A stretch of 64,000 nt of DNA from Forficula auricularia (taxonomy: Eukaryota; Arthropoda; Insecta; Dermaptera; Forficulidae), in assembly GCA_024734495.1 (NCBI GenBank), contig JALMQS010000187.1, positions 8,882,769 through 8,946,768 on the forward strand, read 5' to 3'. Under the pieces are notes generated by a model that was given only the letters and a program-made list of their open reading frames with translations, was not told where the DNA came from and made no database searches. Positions 22,936 to 35,401 of this stretch are shown here, piece by piece. How positions within the stretch are numbered: position 1 is the stretch's first letter; every line of letters starts with the position of its first letter. A program made the position numbers and the translations under genes.

Positions 22936-25900
22936 TGGCCCAATATCATATCTTATCTATCTACTCTTATTAAACGAGCGAAAATTGTATATTTGTATAT
23001 ATATTTATATATTTGTATCTTGGTTCTATTTTGAAAACGGCTTTACCGATTTTGATGAAATTCACGAGTTAGGGGGTTTTTGGGGTCACAATTCGATCTG
23101 TCACGGTCTCATCTTCGACAAAATTGTTTTTGATGGGCTTTTCGTAATCAAATTAATTATTCTCAGGTAGACAAATCCCATTCTTAGGGTTTTAAAAAAA
23201 GGTTTCCCTTTTCATTTTGTGTTCAGGCAGACAATGGGTCGGGTATATCCTTTATTCTCAAAGGCCTTGAAGAAGTATTGTGATTGTGGATTTTAACATA
23301 TTTTCTTCTCCATAAACGTTAGAAATATTAATAAACGTTTTATAATTGTTTTTATAAAGAACTTTATTTATTTAATAGAATAAAAAATAATCAAAAATTT
23401 ATTTAAAAATATATTTTTACTCGCTTAGGTCTCGAACACTACAGGCGTAACACAATTTGATGGGTTTGTTATTAATAATTGAATTGAATAAAATGAATCA
23501 TATGGTTGATCGTATATTTAGGAGGCGGGTGCCAGTGGTGGGGATCGAGGAATTAGTGAGTTTCGGGGATTGGATCAATTAAGGTGTCAAGCAGGGGGTA
23601 CAGTGGGTGAATACTATATATATTTATTTTTTAATTTAAAAACGGCTCTCAAGCGAAATCGTACTTTTATCAGAATTTTAAATTAAAAAAATAATAAAAT
23701 GGCTTTCTAACTGAAGGAAGAAGTTACGGTATGTAATTACTTATTATATTAAAACGAACAATTCTTGTATATATATATAATATATAGAATCGGTTTATAG
23801 AAAGTAGGTAAATATTATCAATTTCTGAATTATTAGTCGTTTATAATTTAATCCTGATTGAAATAAAGGAAGAGTGTGTAAATTCGTCTTTTTAAAATAA
23901 ATATTTTTAATCGTTCATATCTCGTCTTCAATGACAGAGCACAGCCGTAAATTAAAACATCTAGAGGCTACGAAGTACCACCACAAGATTTTAAAATAGA
24001 ACACGAACTTGATGTTTGCGTACTAAGAATGTACCCTCTCTGCGTTTGCAACCTACATAAATCTCAGAGCCACGAAATCCAGTAAGCTCGATTCGACTAG
24101 AAGGGTACAGAAAGTTTTTTGCTTGGAATCGGAACACCGGAAGTGATATTTTGAAAAGTTTTTCGTTTTGCCTCTCAAAAACCTCACTATAACGATTTTT
24201 TTAAATTGGTGTGTTATTGGATGATTCTTCTTCAATCTGAAATTCAAAGTCTTTGAAGCGATATAAGTCATTAAAAATCATAACACACATGGTAAGATTT
24301 AAAGACGATTTTCAGCATTCTAAATAATTGCAATTAAAAGTGACATTTCTGGAACAAATGGGAAGGGTGGGATATGGATCATTATTTTTTTTTTCAGTGA
24401 GGAACTTTCTACATCTTGATGAAAATATTCTTGTTAGAATCTGTAGAATTACTTAAAAAAAAAATTGAAATTATTTACCTAATTTTGATAAAAAACAAAA
24501 AACAATATATTTGGACGATTATTTTTTAGTGGGGGGATATAGTATGCAATAGACGAACAGATCAGGCTAGTGTGTATTGTGGCAATATAGGGAGTTTTAG
24601 TAGTGTGAGGAGTGGACGGTCACGTTAAAAAAACATAACCTAAGATTTTTGGTTCAGTTTCATATTTATGGAAGTGGTTAGGAGAACATTTTTTATTGTG
24701 GATTATGTGAAAGACTCTTAAGTTATAAGGTTACTATTAAAACTGTTGGTAAAAGTTGCTAATCGCTTGGTGCTCAGGCTAGATACTATAATTTCTTAAC
24801 TTCAGGATTTCATGTGATCCTGGAAAACACACAATTCAGCCTGATAATTTTTTCTGCAAATAGTAATCTGAAAATCTAACTGAGTTTTACTGAAGAATGA
24901 TCTAATTTAAAATTTTGAGACTAGATTTCAAAGTTTAGAAAAATAATAATAATTGCCGACATCTATTTCCTCAGAAATAAAATTTCTACTTTAGCTCTCT
25001 GAATGAATGTTATAGAACAATAAATTAGATACTGATCTGAAGAATTGAATATTATTATATTTATTAGAAGTTATATTAATTATCTAGCCAGGAAAAATAT
25101 GAGCCCAAAATACATACATAATATCTTTTTTGTAGGTATATTTACCATACAACAACAAGAGTTATTTCAAATTATAAATTTACATTGAAGTAAAATAGAA
25201 GTTCACTATGAGCTAAAAAAATAAAGTTCTTATTTCTATTCTTAATAATCTTTATTGAATAACAGTTTCAATGAATTATAATATTTTATCCACGGTCGAG
25301 ACAATTTTTTTCTTCAAAGTGGCCCGTGTAAGGCAAAAGGTTGGACACCCCAATCAATTCTTACCATATTGTAATTAGGTATATTATAGGATTATTTCAA
25401 GCAACCTAAATATTTGCTTGTGTGTTTGCTCATAATTTAAGTCGATGTTTGCAGTATATACACATGATGTAATTGGTTATTAAAAATGATAATTGAATTT
25501 CCCAAAATTAATTTGAATCGGAAAGGTGAATTTTTTCTTATTTACTCAAGATTCAGAAACATAGCAATTTATTTATTTCATAGGCACAGAAGTACAAAGA
25601 AGCAATATATCTATAATATAATGTTCTTATTTTAAGCTCACCTAGTAACTTTTGGTCAAGGTATCAGAATAGGATCAAATTATTTTTTAAAATGCCATCA
25701 ACTAATCAAGATATCCACATGTTAATTATTTATTTTTAACTTGATATTATAACTACTAGTCGTTTAAATATTAAAATACTATAATGTACGTGTTTAAACT
25801 ACAGAAGTGAAAACCTTTTTATTCTTCTACCTGTAGTAGTTCTTAACCTTTTAGTCTATGACATAAAATTCAAGCTTAGAATTTTCTTCAAATTTTACGT

Positions 25901-26414
25901 TGAGCTTTTTTACTCACATATAAATTTTTTAAGGTATGTACTTTTCTATCCAAGGAAATTTAATAAAAAAAAATTACGTATTTTGAATATTTTGCCAATG
26001 GTAAGTATGAAAAAATTAAGATATATTTTTAAAAACTTAACTGAATCCCGATTATCGATTGTCCAGATTTTTGACGTCCGTTTTATCGGCGCTCCTACTG
26101 TATTTGCATGTTAAAATGTTTTGTTAAATTTAAGACAATAGATAAAATTGAAGAAGAATTAAATAAGTAATTTATTAAGGTAATTGTTAAAAACTGTCTA
26201 CAATGCCCTCATGCAACCCCTACTATAATCTTTAGTGGCGTCAACTGCAGTTTTGTCAGAGATTTTCATATATGACCTAATTTATTTTCCATCTCTATGG
26301 TTAAACCAACTAGCCTTATAGGAAGCGCTGGCACTAGAATTTAGCTTCCGGGAGATGAGACCTTTTGACAAAGAATTAAAGATATCAAATAACTATCTTG
26401 ATATATACTTTTGT

Positions 26415-26757
26415 GTGCCCTGCGGGTTGGCGTAGAATAGACCTGCACTACTCCCTGCTTGTCGTAAGAGGGACTCTTCAGCCTTGATTGGCTACCCATC
26501 TAGGGGTAACAACCCTAAACAAATTAGGAGAGAAAACTTGACCCTCCTGCGACAGCTTCTGCACTTGGCTGACTCCAGACGTGTTGTTCCACTACCTCTG
26601 ATCCCGTCAGTTCGAACGAGAGGGGTATCGAAACTGGCTAGCCTTTACTTCCCTAAATGAGCTAAGGCAGAGGTTTTTGTTTGGTAATGAGTCAATTTAG
26701 GAGCTGCACGCGGCTCGCGCTCTTAAACGCTCTAAAATTGACCACCAGGACAAAAAT
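26415..26757 (+). repeat. second copy of the CCTGC-TGTCGTAAGAGG segment
   Basis: Near-identical to 21091-21440 with a few small indels. Part of the 5.3-kb repeat. Confidence 0.5.
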
Positions 26758-26771
26758 GCCATTATATTATA

Positions 26772-27206
26772 CAGGGTGTTTCAGGACGAATAGTAACATT
26801 TTGCAGGTGGTAGTATAGACGAATTGCAATAAAAAATGCCATATAACATGTGTTCAATTTTTATTGAGTACAGAGATACAGCTCTTAGTATATAACCCAA
26901 TATCGGTATGATCAGCATATACGTCTGGAATGTTTACACGTTACAGTACAGTAGACTTGGCCAACAAATCACAATGAGCTTCAATATAACCTAAAGCACA
27001 ACTTCACAACTTGAACATCAACACCTACTGCTGACGATAAATATGCCCATAGCAACCGGTGTACCAAGACACGAAACGAAAATGCATTGAACTCAATGTA
27101 TCTTTGTACTCAATAAAAATTGGACACATGTTATATGGCATTTTTTATTGCAATTCGTCTAAGCTACCACCTCCTAAAATATTTACTATTCCTCCTGAAC
27201 ACCCTG
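26772..27206. mobile_element. second copy of the CAGGGTGTTTCAGGA MITE, 435 bp
   Basis: Same termini and interior as 21453-21894, with scattered single-base gaps. Present because the whole 5.3-kb block is repeated. Confidence 0.8.
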
Positions 27207-28839
27207 TATATACATTTGTCATAGACTTTTTTAAAATTTCTTGGTAAATCGATTTTTGACTGGTGAATTAACTAATTTTTCGGGATTCTGAGTTTTGTTT
27301 ATCTCTTTTATTTCACTTTCAAATTTTCAAATATTTTATTTAAATTTAAATGAATTTGGGACTAGAAAATGCTCAATTATTAAAAAAACACTTCATTCTT
27401 ATAAAATTGCCTTCGATCAATAAATCTAATTCCATTTGCAAAACCATTCTTTAACTTCGAACAAAATAAATAAATAAATTAAATATAGTTCTAAATAAAG
27501 ACTAATGGAACGAAGATTAAGCCCGAGGTCAGGACTTATAAATTGATTAATTAGATTTAAAGTCTTTGTACGTGGACTCCTATTGTAAATATGTTTCCAA
27601 TTGTAATTTATTTATTTGTCTGAATTTATTAAAGGAATCGAGCGGTTCTCGGCCGGGTCCATCCAATTTTGATTTAACAATACACAGATGAATGCTTTTA
27701 GAGATTCTAATCCAAGGCGGCCCAGCACTGCAATGAGTGAGGACCAACATAAAATCATAAACTTATTAAAACATTGAGATTTATATGTAGAGATATATTT
27801 GTTCCCTTTTTGAAATATGAATGGGAACATTTATACAATGCGTGAAGTTTTTTTCAAGAATAAAATTCACTAAAATCAAATTGTAAGCTCAACTACATAT
27901 TAAATAAAAACTAATGAAGTTTCGAATATTTAAAAATTCTTCTTTTCATATTTTCATTTTCGAATATATTTACCTATTATTTCAGTAATTTATTTGCTAA
28001 GACACTAAGTCTTTAGTTATATCATTCTACTACAAGAAGACAAGGAATTGGGATTTTCTAGAACAATCACAATTAATTATAATTTCTCCTCTGGACTAAA
28101 ACTTGTCAGGACTTGTCTTTTATATCTTTGCACGTTCTTACATGTCAATAGATAATGGATGGTCAAGGATTATTATATCCGTGACCCTTTTAAAAATTAA
28201 TGATCATTCTTCATATCCTTCTTTAATCCAATCCGTGGCCCAATATCATATCTTATCTATCTACTCTTATTAAACGAGCGAAAATTGTATATTTGTATAT
28301 ATATTTATATATTTGTATCTTGGTTCTATTTTGAAAACGGCTTTACCGATTTTGATGAAATTCACGAGTTAGGGGTTTTTGGGGTCACAATTCGATCTGT
28401 CACGGTCTCATCTTCGACAAAATTGTTTTTGATGGGCTTTTTTCGTAATCAAATTAATTATTCTCAGGTAGACAAATCCCATTCTTAGGTTTTTAAAAAA
28501 AGGTTTCCCTTTTCATTTTGTGTTCAGGCAGACAATGGGCCGGTATATCCTTTATTCTCAAAGGCCTTGAAGAAGTATTGTGATTGTGGATTTTAACATA
28601 TTTTCTTCTCCATAAACGTTGTGAAATATTAAATAAACGTTTTATAATTGTTTTTATAAAGAACTTTATTTATTTAATAGAATAAAAAATAATCAAAAAT
28701 TTATTTAAAAAAATATATTTCGCATAAGCAGGTCTCAATTTTCTGGAAAAAACAACACATTTTGATAGGGTTTTATTTATTAATAATTGGATGAATAAAA
28801 ATGAATCATATGGTTGAATCAAAACAGGTGCAGGAGGCG

Positions 28840-28925
28840 GGGTGCAGTGGTGGGGGATCCGGGGGTAAGGCGAGGTTTCGGGGGTGGGGTCGAGTGGGGT
28901 GTCAGCGGGGGGGGGGGGGGGGGGT
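28840..28925 (+). repeat. G-rich tract with an 18-G run
   Basis: Several runs of four or more G precede an unbroken 18-G run (28907-28924). It could form G-quadruplexes. The matching place in copy 1 (about 23520-23610) has shorter and interrupted G runs, as expected if one copy is poorly resolved. Confidence 0.85.
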
Positions 28926-29576
28926 ACTGTGGGCGAATACTATATATATTTGCATTTTTTTTTAATTTGAAAACGGCTCTCAAATAAAAATCGACCTTTT
29001 TATCAGAATTTTAAATTAAAAAAATAATAAAAATAAAGCTTCTAACTGAAGGAAGAAGTTACTTTCGAGTATCGCTCGGTACTTATTATATTAAACGAGC
29101 AATTCTTGTATATATATAATATAGAATCGATTTCTCGAAAATTGGTGTACTTATCAAGTCTCATGAGTTATTAGTCGTTTATAAATTTTAATCTGATTGA
29201 AATAAAGGAAGGGGTGTAAATTAGTCATGTCGCAAAATAAATATTTTAATCGTTCATATCTCGTCTACAGTAAGCAGAGCAGAGCCTTGAAATTTAAAAC
29301 TTATCTAGAGGCTACAAGAAGTACCACCACAAGATTTTTGCTAAAATAGAACTACCGGAACTTGATACATGTTCTTAAGAATGTACCCCCTCTGCGTTTT
29401 GCAACCATAAATCTCAGAGCTACGAAATCCGAAACTTAAGCTCGATTAGGCTAGAAGGGGTACAGAAAGTTTTTGCTTGGAATCGGAACACCGGAAGTTG
29501 ATATTTACACGAAAGATTTTTCGTTTTTTTTTCTCAAAAACCTCACTAACGATTTTTTTTAAATTGGTTTATTTAT

Positions 29577-30110
29577 TAAGGTAGTTCTTTAACAAATGCA
29601 AAAATTCAAGAAGTCTTTGAAACTTGAAATATAAGTCATTAAAATCATAACACACATACTGTTAAAATTTAAAGACGATTTACCACACCAAACATTAAAT
29701 AATTGCAATAAAAATGACATTTTTTACATAGGGTAGATAGGGAAAGGGTGGGGATATGATCATTATTATTTTTTTTTTCATTGAGGGAACTTTCACCATC
29801 TTAATGAAAACTAATATTTGTTAGAATAATATATTCGGAGTAACTTAAAAAAAATTGAAATTATTTACCACCTAATTTTGATAAAAACAAAACAAACATA
29901 TTTGGGCGATTATTTTTAGTAGAGGGGATATAAGCACAATGGCTTGGAAACGATCGGGCTAGTATGTGTGTATCCATATAGAGATTTCGTAATGTGAGTG
30001 GACAGTCACGTTAAAAAACATAACCTAAAATTTTAGTTCCGTTCATATTTGTAGAGTAGTTACGAGGCTAAAACTTTTGTGTGGATTGCTGCGAAAGAAC
30101 CTCCTTAAGT
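29577..30110 (+). repeat. dispersed repeat, GGTAGTTCTTT-ACAAATGCAA to GTCACGTTAAAAAACATAACC
   Basis: Matches 59723-60280 nearly end to end, 24225-24730 with indels, and the reverse strand at 37840-38030. The last 120 bp also recur alone at 9095-9245 and 44672-44805. Part of a longer transposon family, non-coding. Confidence 0.7.
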
Positions 30111-31268
30111 GTCATGAGTTATTAAGCTATTTAGAGGCAAAAAGTTACTGAGAACGTTTATGCTCCAGGCACTAAAGTCATAAAATTTCTTAAAACATTC
30201 AGATTTATATGTAGATACTGGAAAACACACAACAATTCAGCCTGATAATTTTTTCTCTAAAATAAGTAATCTGAAAATCTACTTTGAAGTTTTCGAAAAA
30301 TAAAAGTCCTAATTTTAAATTTTGGAACTAGATTTCAAGATTTCCGAAAAATAATAATAATTTTGACTCTATTTTCATTAGAAATAAAATTTCTACTTGC
30401 AAACTTTCTGAATGAATGTCATAGAACAACAATTAGATACTGATCTGAAGGAAAAATTGAATAATGTCTCTTTATTAGAAATTTATATTAATTATCTAGC
30501 CAGGAAAATATAGACAAATACTAATACATAATATCACTTTTGTAAGTATGTAGTATGTATTTACCATACATATACGAGAGGTTATTTTCAAATGCTAAAA
30601 TTTACGACAAGTAAAAATAGAAGTTCACTATGAGCTAAAAAAATAAAGTTCTTATTTCTATTCTTAACTAATCTTTTATTGAATAACAAATTTCAATAGA
30701 ATTATAATATTTTATCCGCGGTCCGAGACAATTTTTTTTTTCTTCAAAAGTGGCCCGTGTAAGCCAAAAGGTTGGACACCCCTGTTCCAATCAATTCTTA
30801 CCATATTGCAATTAGGTATATTATAGGATTATTTCAAGCAACTAAATATTTGCTTGTGTGTTTGCTCATAATTTAAGTCGATGTTTACAGAAGTATATAC
30901 ACATGATGTAATCATTTATTAAAAAAATAATAATTGAATTTCCCAAAATTAATTGAATCGGAAAGGTGAATTTTTTCATATTTACTCAAGATTCGAAAGT
31001 ATAGCAATTTTATTTATTTGTTGTGCAGAGAAGTACAAAGAAGCAATATATCTATAATATAATGTTCTTATTTTAAGCTCACCTAGTACTTTTTTGGTCA
31101 AGGTATCGAATAGGATCAAATTATTTCTATGATAAAAAATAAACTAATCAAAGATATCAACATGTTAAATTAATTTATTTTTAAGCGATATTATAACTAC
31201 TAGTCGTTTAAATATTAAAAATATTATAATGTGCGTGTTTAAAACTACAGAAGTGAAACCTTCTATGG

Positions 31269-31569
31269 CAGTGGTTCTTAACCTTTTTAAGTCGCGACCC
31301 TTAATTCAAACTTGAGAAATTTTTCTTCAAATTTTACGTTGAGCTTTTTTTTACTCATATAAATTTTTTTAAGGTATGTACTTTTCTATCCAAGGAAAAT
31401 TTAATAAAAAAGTACGTATTTTGAATATTTTTACTTAGTAAAGTATTGAAAAAATTAAGATATATTTTTAAACTTAGTGAAAATAAATGTAGTAAAATAT
31501 TTAAATATTTTTAACGACTCTGCACGACTCAAAGAATATGCTCCGCGACCCATAGGTTAAGAACCACTG
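31269..31569. mobile_element. hAT-type MITE, 301 bp, 8-bp target duplication
   Basis: Inverted ends CAGTGGTTCTTAACCT flank a non-coding interior. The flanks are TTCTATGG (31261-31268) and TTCTATGA (31570-31577), 7 of 8 identical. The left two-thirds also appears, decayed, at 25833-26041 at the end of 5.3-kb copy 1. Confidence 0.85.
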
Positions 31570-31662
31570 TTCTATGACAATCGTAATCGATTCGAAGTGA
31601 TAAATGACTCATTGATAGCAAACATTAGCCATATATTAATTTTTTATTAAACACATAATATA

Positions 31663-31854
31663 TTATGTATATTTTAAACTCTCTCCCGGCACACCCATAA
31701 TCTTCAAACCTTCAAAACCCGGGTGCACAAAACACCTACGCCACCACTCTTTCGATTGATCAATTTCCTCTTCTCTTCGGTAATGCAAGGGTCTTTCGAA
31801 ATCCATAGGGGCTTTGCATCTTCCTGGTGCCCCACTTCTTGAATTCGAATGCAT
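31663..31854 (-). CDS. candidate 3'-terminal coding exon, product unknown
   Basis: A 63-codon minus-strand frame of good complexity and higher GC than its flanks. It includes KAPMDFERPLHYRREEE and EWWRRCFVHPGFEGLKIMG and ends at a stop at 31663-31665. An AATAAA polyadenylation hexamer (31643-31648, minus strand) follows 15 nt after the stop. Upstream is a T-run, and then TTCAAG could serve as a splice acceptor, in which case the exon would start about 17 nt inside the frame. The product is not recognised. It could be a true last exon, a retrocopy remnant, or chance. The coupling of stop and AATAAA is the main reason for listing it. Confidence 0.35.
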   Translation of the reverse strand: MHSNSRSGAPGRCKAPMDFERPLHYRREEEIDQSKEWWRRCFVHPGFEGLKIMGVPGESLKYT

Positions 31855-31902
31855 TGAAAAAAAAATAAGTTTATAAAAACCTAATTGAAAAGTTTTTGTT
31901 TT

Positions 31903-31995
31903 GCCGAGAGTAGCAGAGCTGTTGATTCACAAAGAGAAACAATGTGTGTATGTTTATTTGCATCAAGCAGAGGACAACCCTCTTTTTGTTTCTCT
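31903..31995. mobile_element. short foldback element, GCCGAGAGTAGCAG family
   Basis: The left part reads TTGCCGAGAGTAGCAG then TTGATTCACAAAGAGAAAC. The right part has the complement GTTTCTCTTTG. Related pieces are at 4008, 6915, 42210 and 41550, and a similar ATTTACAAAGAA foldback is at 44385-44540. Confidence 0.5.
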
Positions 31996-33465
31996 TTGTT
32001 TATAAAAACTTTTTTTAAATCATTTATTTCTCTGAAACGCCACAAAAACTCCCTTTAATTTTAATTATCAATTATGACGTGATAATGTCAATACTCCTCC
32101 CTCAAGTCTCATTTAGGTATATCAATTTATGCCATTTTCAAACCCACCTTTACTCAAATTACTAATCGAATAAACATGTTTATCCTTATGACTTTCCAAT
32201 GACTGGAACCCTCTCGATCTTCAATTTGATTCCTTATCGTGTTTGAAAATCTAAAACGTAGACAAGTATTATTTTCATTTAATTGTTTTTTCTGTTCTTT
32301 TTAAAAATCGAACTGATGATCTCTGACTCGATACCATTAAATATAGGTATACACATGGCGTGCGGTCCATAGATGCTATGGATACGGCGCATCCCTAAAA
32401 TTTCAAACATTTAGAGTTTTTACATAAATATATAACATAATTTTCAAATTATTTTTCGTTATTTTAAATATATATTACTATAGAAAACATTTTTTTGTTT
32501 TGAAAAGTACCTATATTGGTTCTCAAAATGAAATAAAATTATTGCAAGTTTCAAGGCGAAATTAAAATGAATGATTTTTGCGAAAAGGGTGCCGATAGAA
32601 GGTTTGAAGTTCCTGCCTGGTATACTTATTTTTCAGTTCAAGCATGTCAAAGACAAGTTCAGACGAGCTTTAGTCGAATAAAGATTGTTCTCGCTGAGGA
32701 AATTAAAATAATAATAATACAAAAAATGATCTAGTAATTCTGGACTAATCTATAATAGTTCTAAGAACTCTCAATATATAAGATCGGAAATAACTTGGAG
32801 TGCTTATAAATATTATATGTAATATTCATTTACTATGAGTTAAGGATTCTTGGTATTTATTCTATCTTTATTAAAGATGTAACACCTTGCACCAACACCA
32901 CAATCTCTACTAATTAGAGTGCCTATAGACAAGTCATAGCTTGAAATTAAAAAAACAAGCGAAGATTAAAGTAAAATTTCAAAAAATGAAGGGTACTTTT
33001 AGACAGCATCCCCTGCTTGAAAAGACACTGCCCGCCACTGATACATATTTATAAATAAAAGTTGAAGGTTATTTTAGAAAAAAATACCATTTTATTTATT
33101 TCTATTTTGATCAAATTCTTTATTTTTCAATAAAATATTAGACGGAAGTAGCTACTCAACTATTGTATTTTCGTTGTTTGAGCATGATCAAATTAGCTAT
33201 CCGATCATCTCGCTAGAATGTTGTTGGGGTTGTTTGGTGTTGTTTTTATAGTTGTTCACAATTTTTTTCATATTTAATCATTTATTTCTTCTCAGTACTA
33301 TGCTACTGTGCTTAAAACAAGATTGACATTTATTTCAGCGAAATTTCTTATTAACTTAATTCTAATCAATTACTTTGGTACTTTTACTATTTATTTATTA
33401 TTATATATATTTTAATTTATAATTTTTCAATGCAAACTAAAAAATTGATTAATTTTTACTTTCAT
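31996..33465. other. no gene; one copy of the shared ATGT(TT)CACC tail
   Basis: AT-rich. At 32872-32911 the sequence AAAGATGTAACACCTTGCAC, CAACACCACAATCTCTA matches the 3' tail of the element at 53976-54518. The palindromic body is mostly missing here. Confidence 0.5.
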
Positions 33466-33712
33466 ATTATAATTAATTAATAAAGTAAAGGAGTGTAGTT
33501 TCAGTGAATGAAATAAAACTCAAAGAGGTTTATACAAACTCAATATTTTTTCTGTAAACTCATAATAACGGAATAATTATACTAAATATATAGAGTTTGT
33601 ATAAACTTTTTGAGTTTTATTTCATTCACTATGAAACTGCACTCCCTTCACTTTATTAATTAATATCATGTTTCACCTAAAACCTACACCACTTTCCCTA
33701 AGTAAAATTTCC
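33466..33712 (+). mobile_element. palindromic retroelement-like insertion, ATGTTTCACC-tail family
   Basis: Arms of about 70 bp (33472-33543 and 33592-33664) share TTAATAAAGTAAAGG, TTTCA-GTGAATGAAATAAAA and CTCAAAGAGGTTTATACAAA with their complements. The right arm is followed by the tail ATGTTTCACCTAAAACCTAC and ACCACTTTCCCTAAGTAAAA. The element at 56494-56872 has the same arms and tail but contains hammerhead-like motifs in the centre, which this copy lacks. The flanks share ATATTATA, too simple to call a target duplication. Confidence 0.7.
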
Positions 33713-33775
33713 TATTATATATTATATTCTATATATTATGTAATGATATAGAAAATAATTTGACGTATTACGATC

Positions 33776-34385
33776 ACCTGCCGGGTTCCTGGCACTTTGA
33801 GACCTTCTATCAACAAGGTGCAAAAAGTTAATTTCAATTTGTGACTTTTAGGTGACGGAATCGATACCCTTAATAGTATGAAACCGGATTTAGAACATAT
33901 AACCAGATATTGTGGTCTCCAGAGACCAAAAAGGGGCCGAATACCCATTGGTTAGTGCGTATGTATGCAGGTATGTATGTATGTAGATATGTACTCCCCT
34001 GTGCTTCCCAACCATAAGTCTAGAGCTACGAAATTCAAAACTTAAGCTCGATTTAGACTAGAAGGAATACAGCTTTTGGTTGAAATCGGATCATCGGAAG
34101 TTGACATTTAGATGAGAGATTTTTCGTTTTTTGGGACTTTCTCAAAAACTTAAGCTATTTAGAGGCTAGTAAAGAACCTCAAGATTTTGACTAAGAACCG
34201 TAAGTTCATGTTTACTTGAAGATTTTTGGTACATTGCAATTTCGTCTTTTTTCCGGTTTTCTCAAAACGGCTTGAGGGAAACCCAAATTGAAGTAATTTG
34301 AATGAAGAAAATTGGTATGTTGATTTCAAATAAGGGAGAAACTATTGTGAAAGTCGTGTGGTGACCACACCCGTTGATTTTTAAT
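33776..34385 (+). repeat. interspersed repeat family, about 610 bp (copy 2)
   Basis: Full partner of 8489-9016: CCTGCCGGGTTCCTGG start, GTATGTATG microsatellite at 33958-33990, AGAGCTACGAAATTC, terminal hairpin GTGTGGTGACCACACC. The open frame 33736-33948 (minus) is repeat sequence. Confidence 0.65.
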
Positions 34386-35401
34386 TTAATTGATCATTTT
34401 TCAATGCAAAATAAGAAAAAATAATAAATTTATAGATGTAAAGATAATCGACTCTCGAAAAATTCTGAAAAAATAAATACCTACCTTAAAAAATATATTG
34501 AAATTTTTGTCACTATATTATTTACACTTTTTTTACACACAAAATAGTTTAAAAAGTAATATAAGATATCCATTTTCAGTCTTTTTTTAAAAATATTTTT
34601 TGCATGTTCTATAAGCCTGATATTGAATGTACCCGTTTGTAAGAAGGGCAATGAGAAAATATTGCCGATTTCTGTCTCTGAACATTACTGAATTATTAAA
34701 GATTGTATAAAATTCTATTTAAAATTGTAAATAAAATTCAAATAAAATCATATGCGTTTAAATATATGAATTTATTGATGCATAATGCATTTGCAAATAG
34801 ATTCTCTTGATGTGAATGAACAGAAAATTATTTACTATTTAAAGTCCTTTTTCCGCTCCAGTTGAGTAAAAAGAAGTGTAGTATCTAATATTTAATAAAA
34901 TAAGTAAATGAGAAATAATAGAATTAAAAAATAAATAGTATGAAAACCGTAAATGTTAGAAATAAAAACAATTATAAAAAAAAAATTAAATACAAAAGTT
35001 AGATTGATTTATTCAAATCAGCTGTTAATAACTCTTGTATGGTTTGGGAATGCGTTGTAATAATACTGTTTATGTTTATATCCAAACATAGCATTTATGT
35101 GATTTTTAAAGTAAATTTCTCGGTAAATTCCACGGTCAATGATATATTTTATTGCAAAAAAAAAAGAAACCTGCATGTTTCAAAAAGTAATTTTTAGTTT
35201 TTTTTTTTAACTTTATTTATTCAACGAAAGTGTCAAGATCTTAATTTTCCATAAGACTCTGAAAAATGTTTTACATTTAAAAAATTTTATTTTCAAAAAG
35301 TTGCACGGATTAGTGTGATTGAAACTTCACCAAAACATAAATAGAGACTTAAACTATTATAAAAAATTAAGTTATAGTTATAATCTAATATTTTTTATTT
35401 A
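34386..35401. other. no recognised feature
   Basis: AT-rich, no open frames or repeats that could be matched. Confidence 0.4.

Larger units (their letters stand above)
20721..26041 (+). repeat. 5.3-kb direct repeat, copy 1
   Basis: Collinear with 26042-31475. Some stretches are almost identical (20880-21450, 22560-23400 against their partners). Others (23420-23720, 24000-25300) differ by many 1-5 bp insertions and deletions. Where copy 1 and copy 2 differ, copy 2 tends to agree with other dispersed family members (for example at 33776-34385), so copy 1 carries private indels. It ends inside a hAT MITE and abuts the partial pogo-like MITE that opens copy 2. No gene is recognisable inside. Confidence 0.85.
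28231..30784. mobile_element. possible 2.5-kb non-autonomous hAT element
   Basis: The right end, reversed, reads CAGGGGTGTCCAACCTTTTG, a typical hAT terminus, and is followed by TTCCAATC (30785-30792). The sequence ATCCAATC just before CGTGGCCCAATATC near 28231 matches this in 7 of 8 bases. The related copy at 37790 shows that CGTGGCCC is normally preceded by CAGGACTGTCGAACC, so the left terminus would have lost its first 15 bases. The interior is a mosaic of other repeats with no transposase. Confidence 0.35.
26042..31475 (+). repeat. 5.3-kb direct repeat, copy 2
   Basis: Second, directly adjacent copy of 20721-26041, about 110 bp longer through scattered indels and longer homopolymers. It starts inside the right end of a pogo-like MITE and runs into a complete hAT MITE (31269-31569). 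It holds copies of the CCTGC-TGTCGTAAGAGG segment, the CAGGGTGTTTCAGG MITE and the G-rich tract. Confidence 0.85.
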
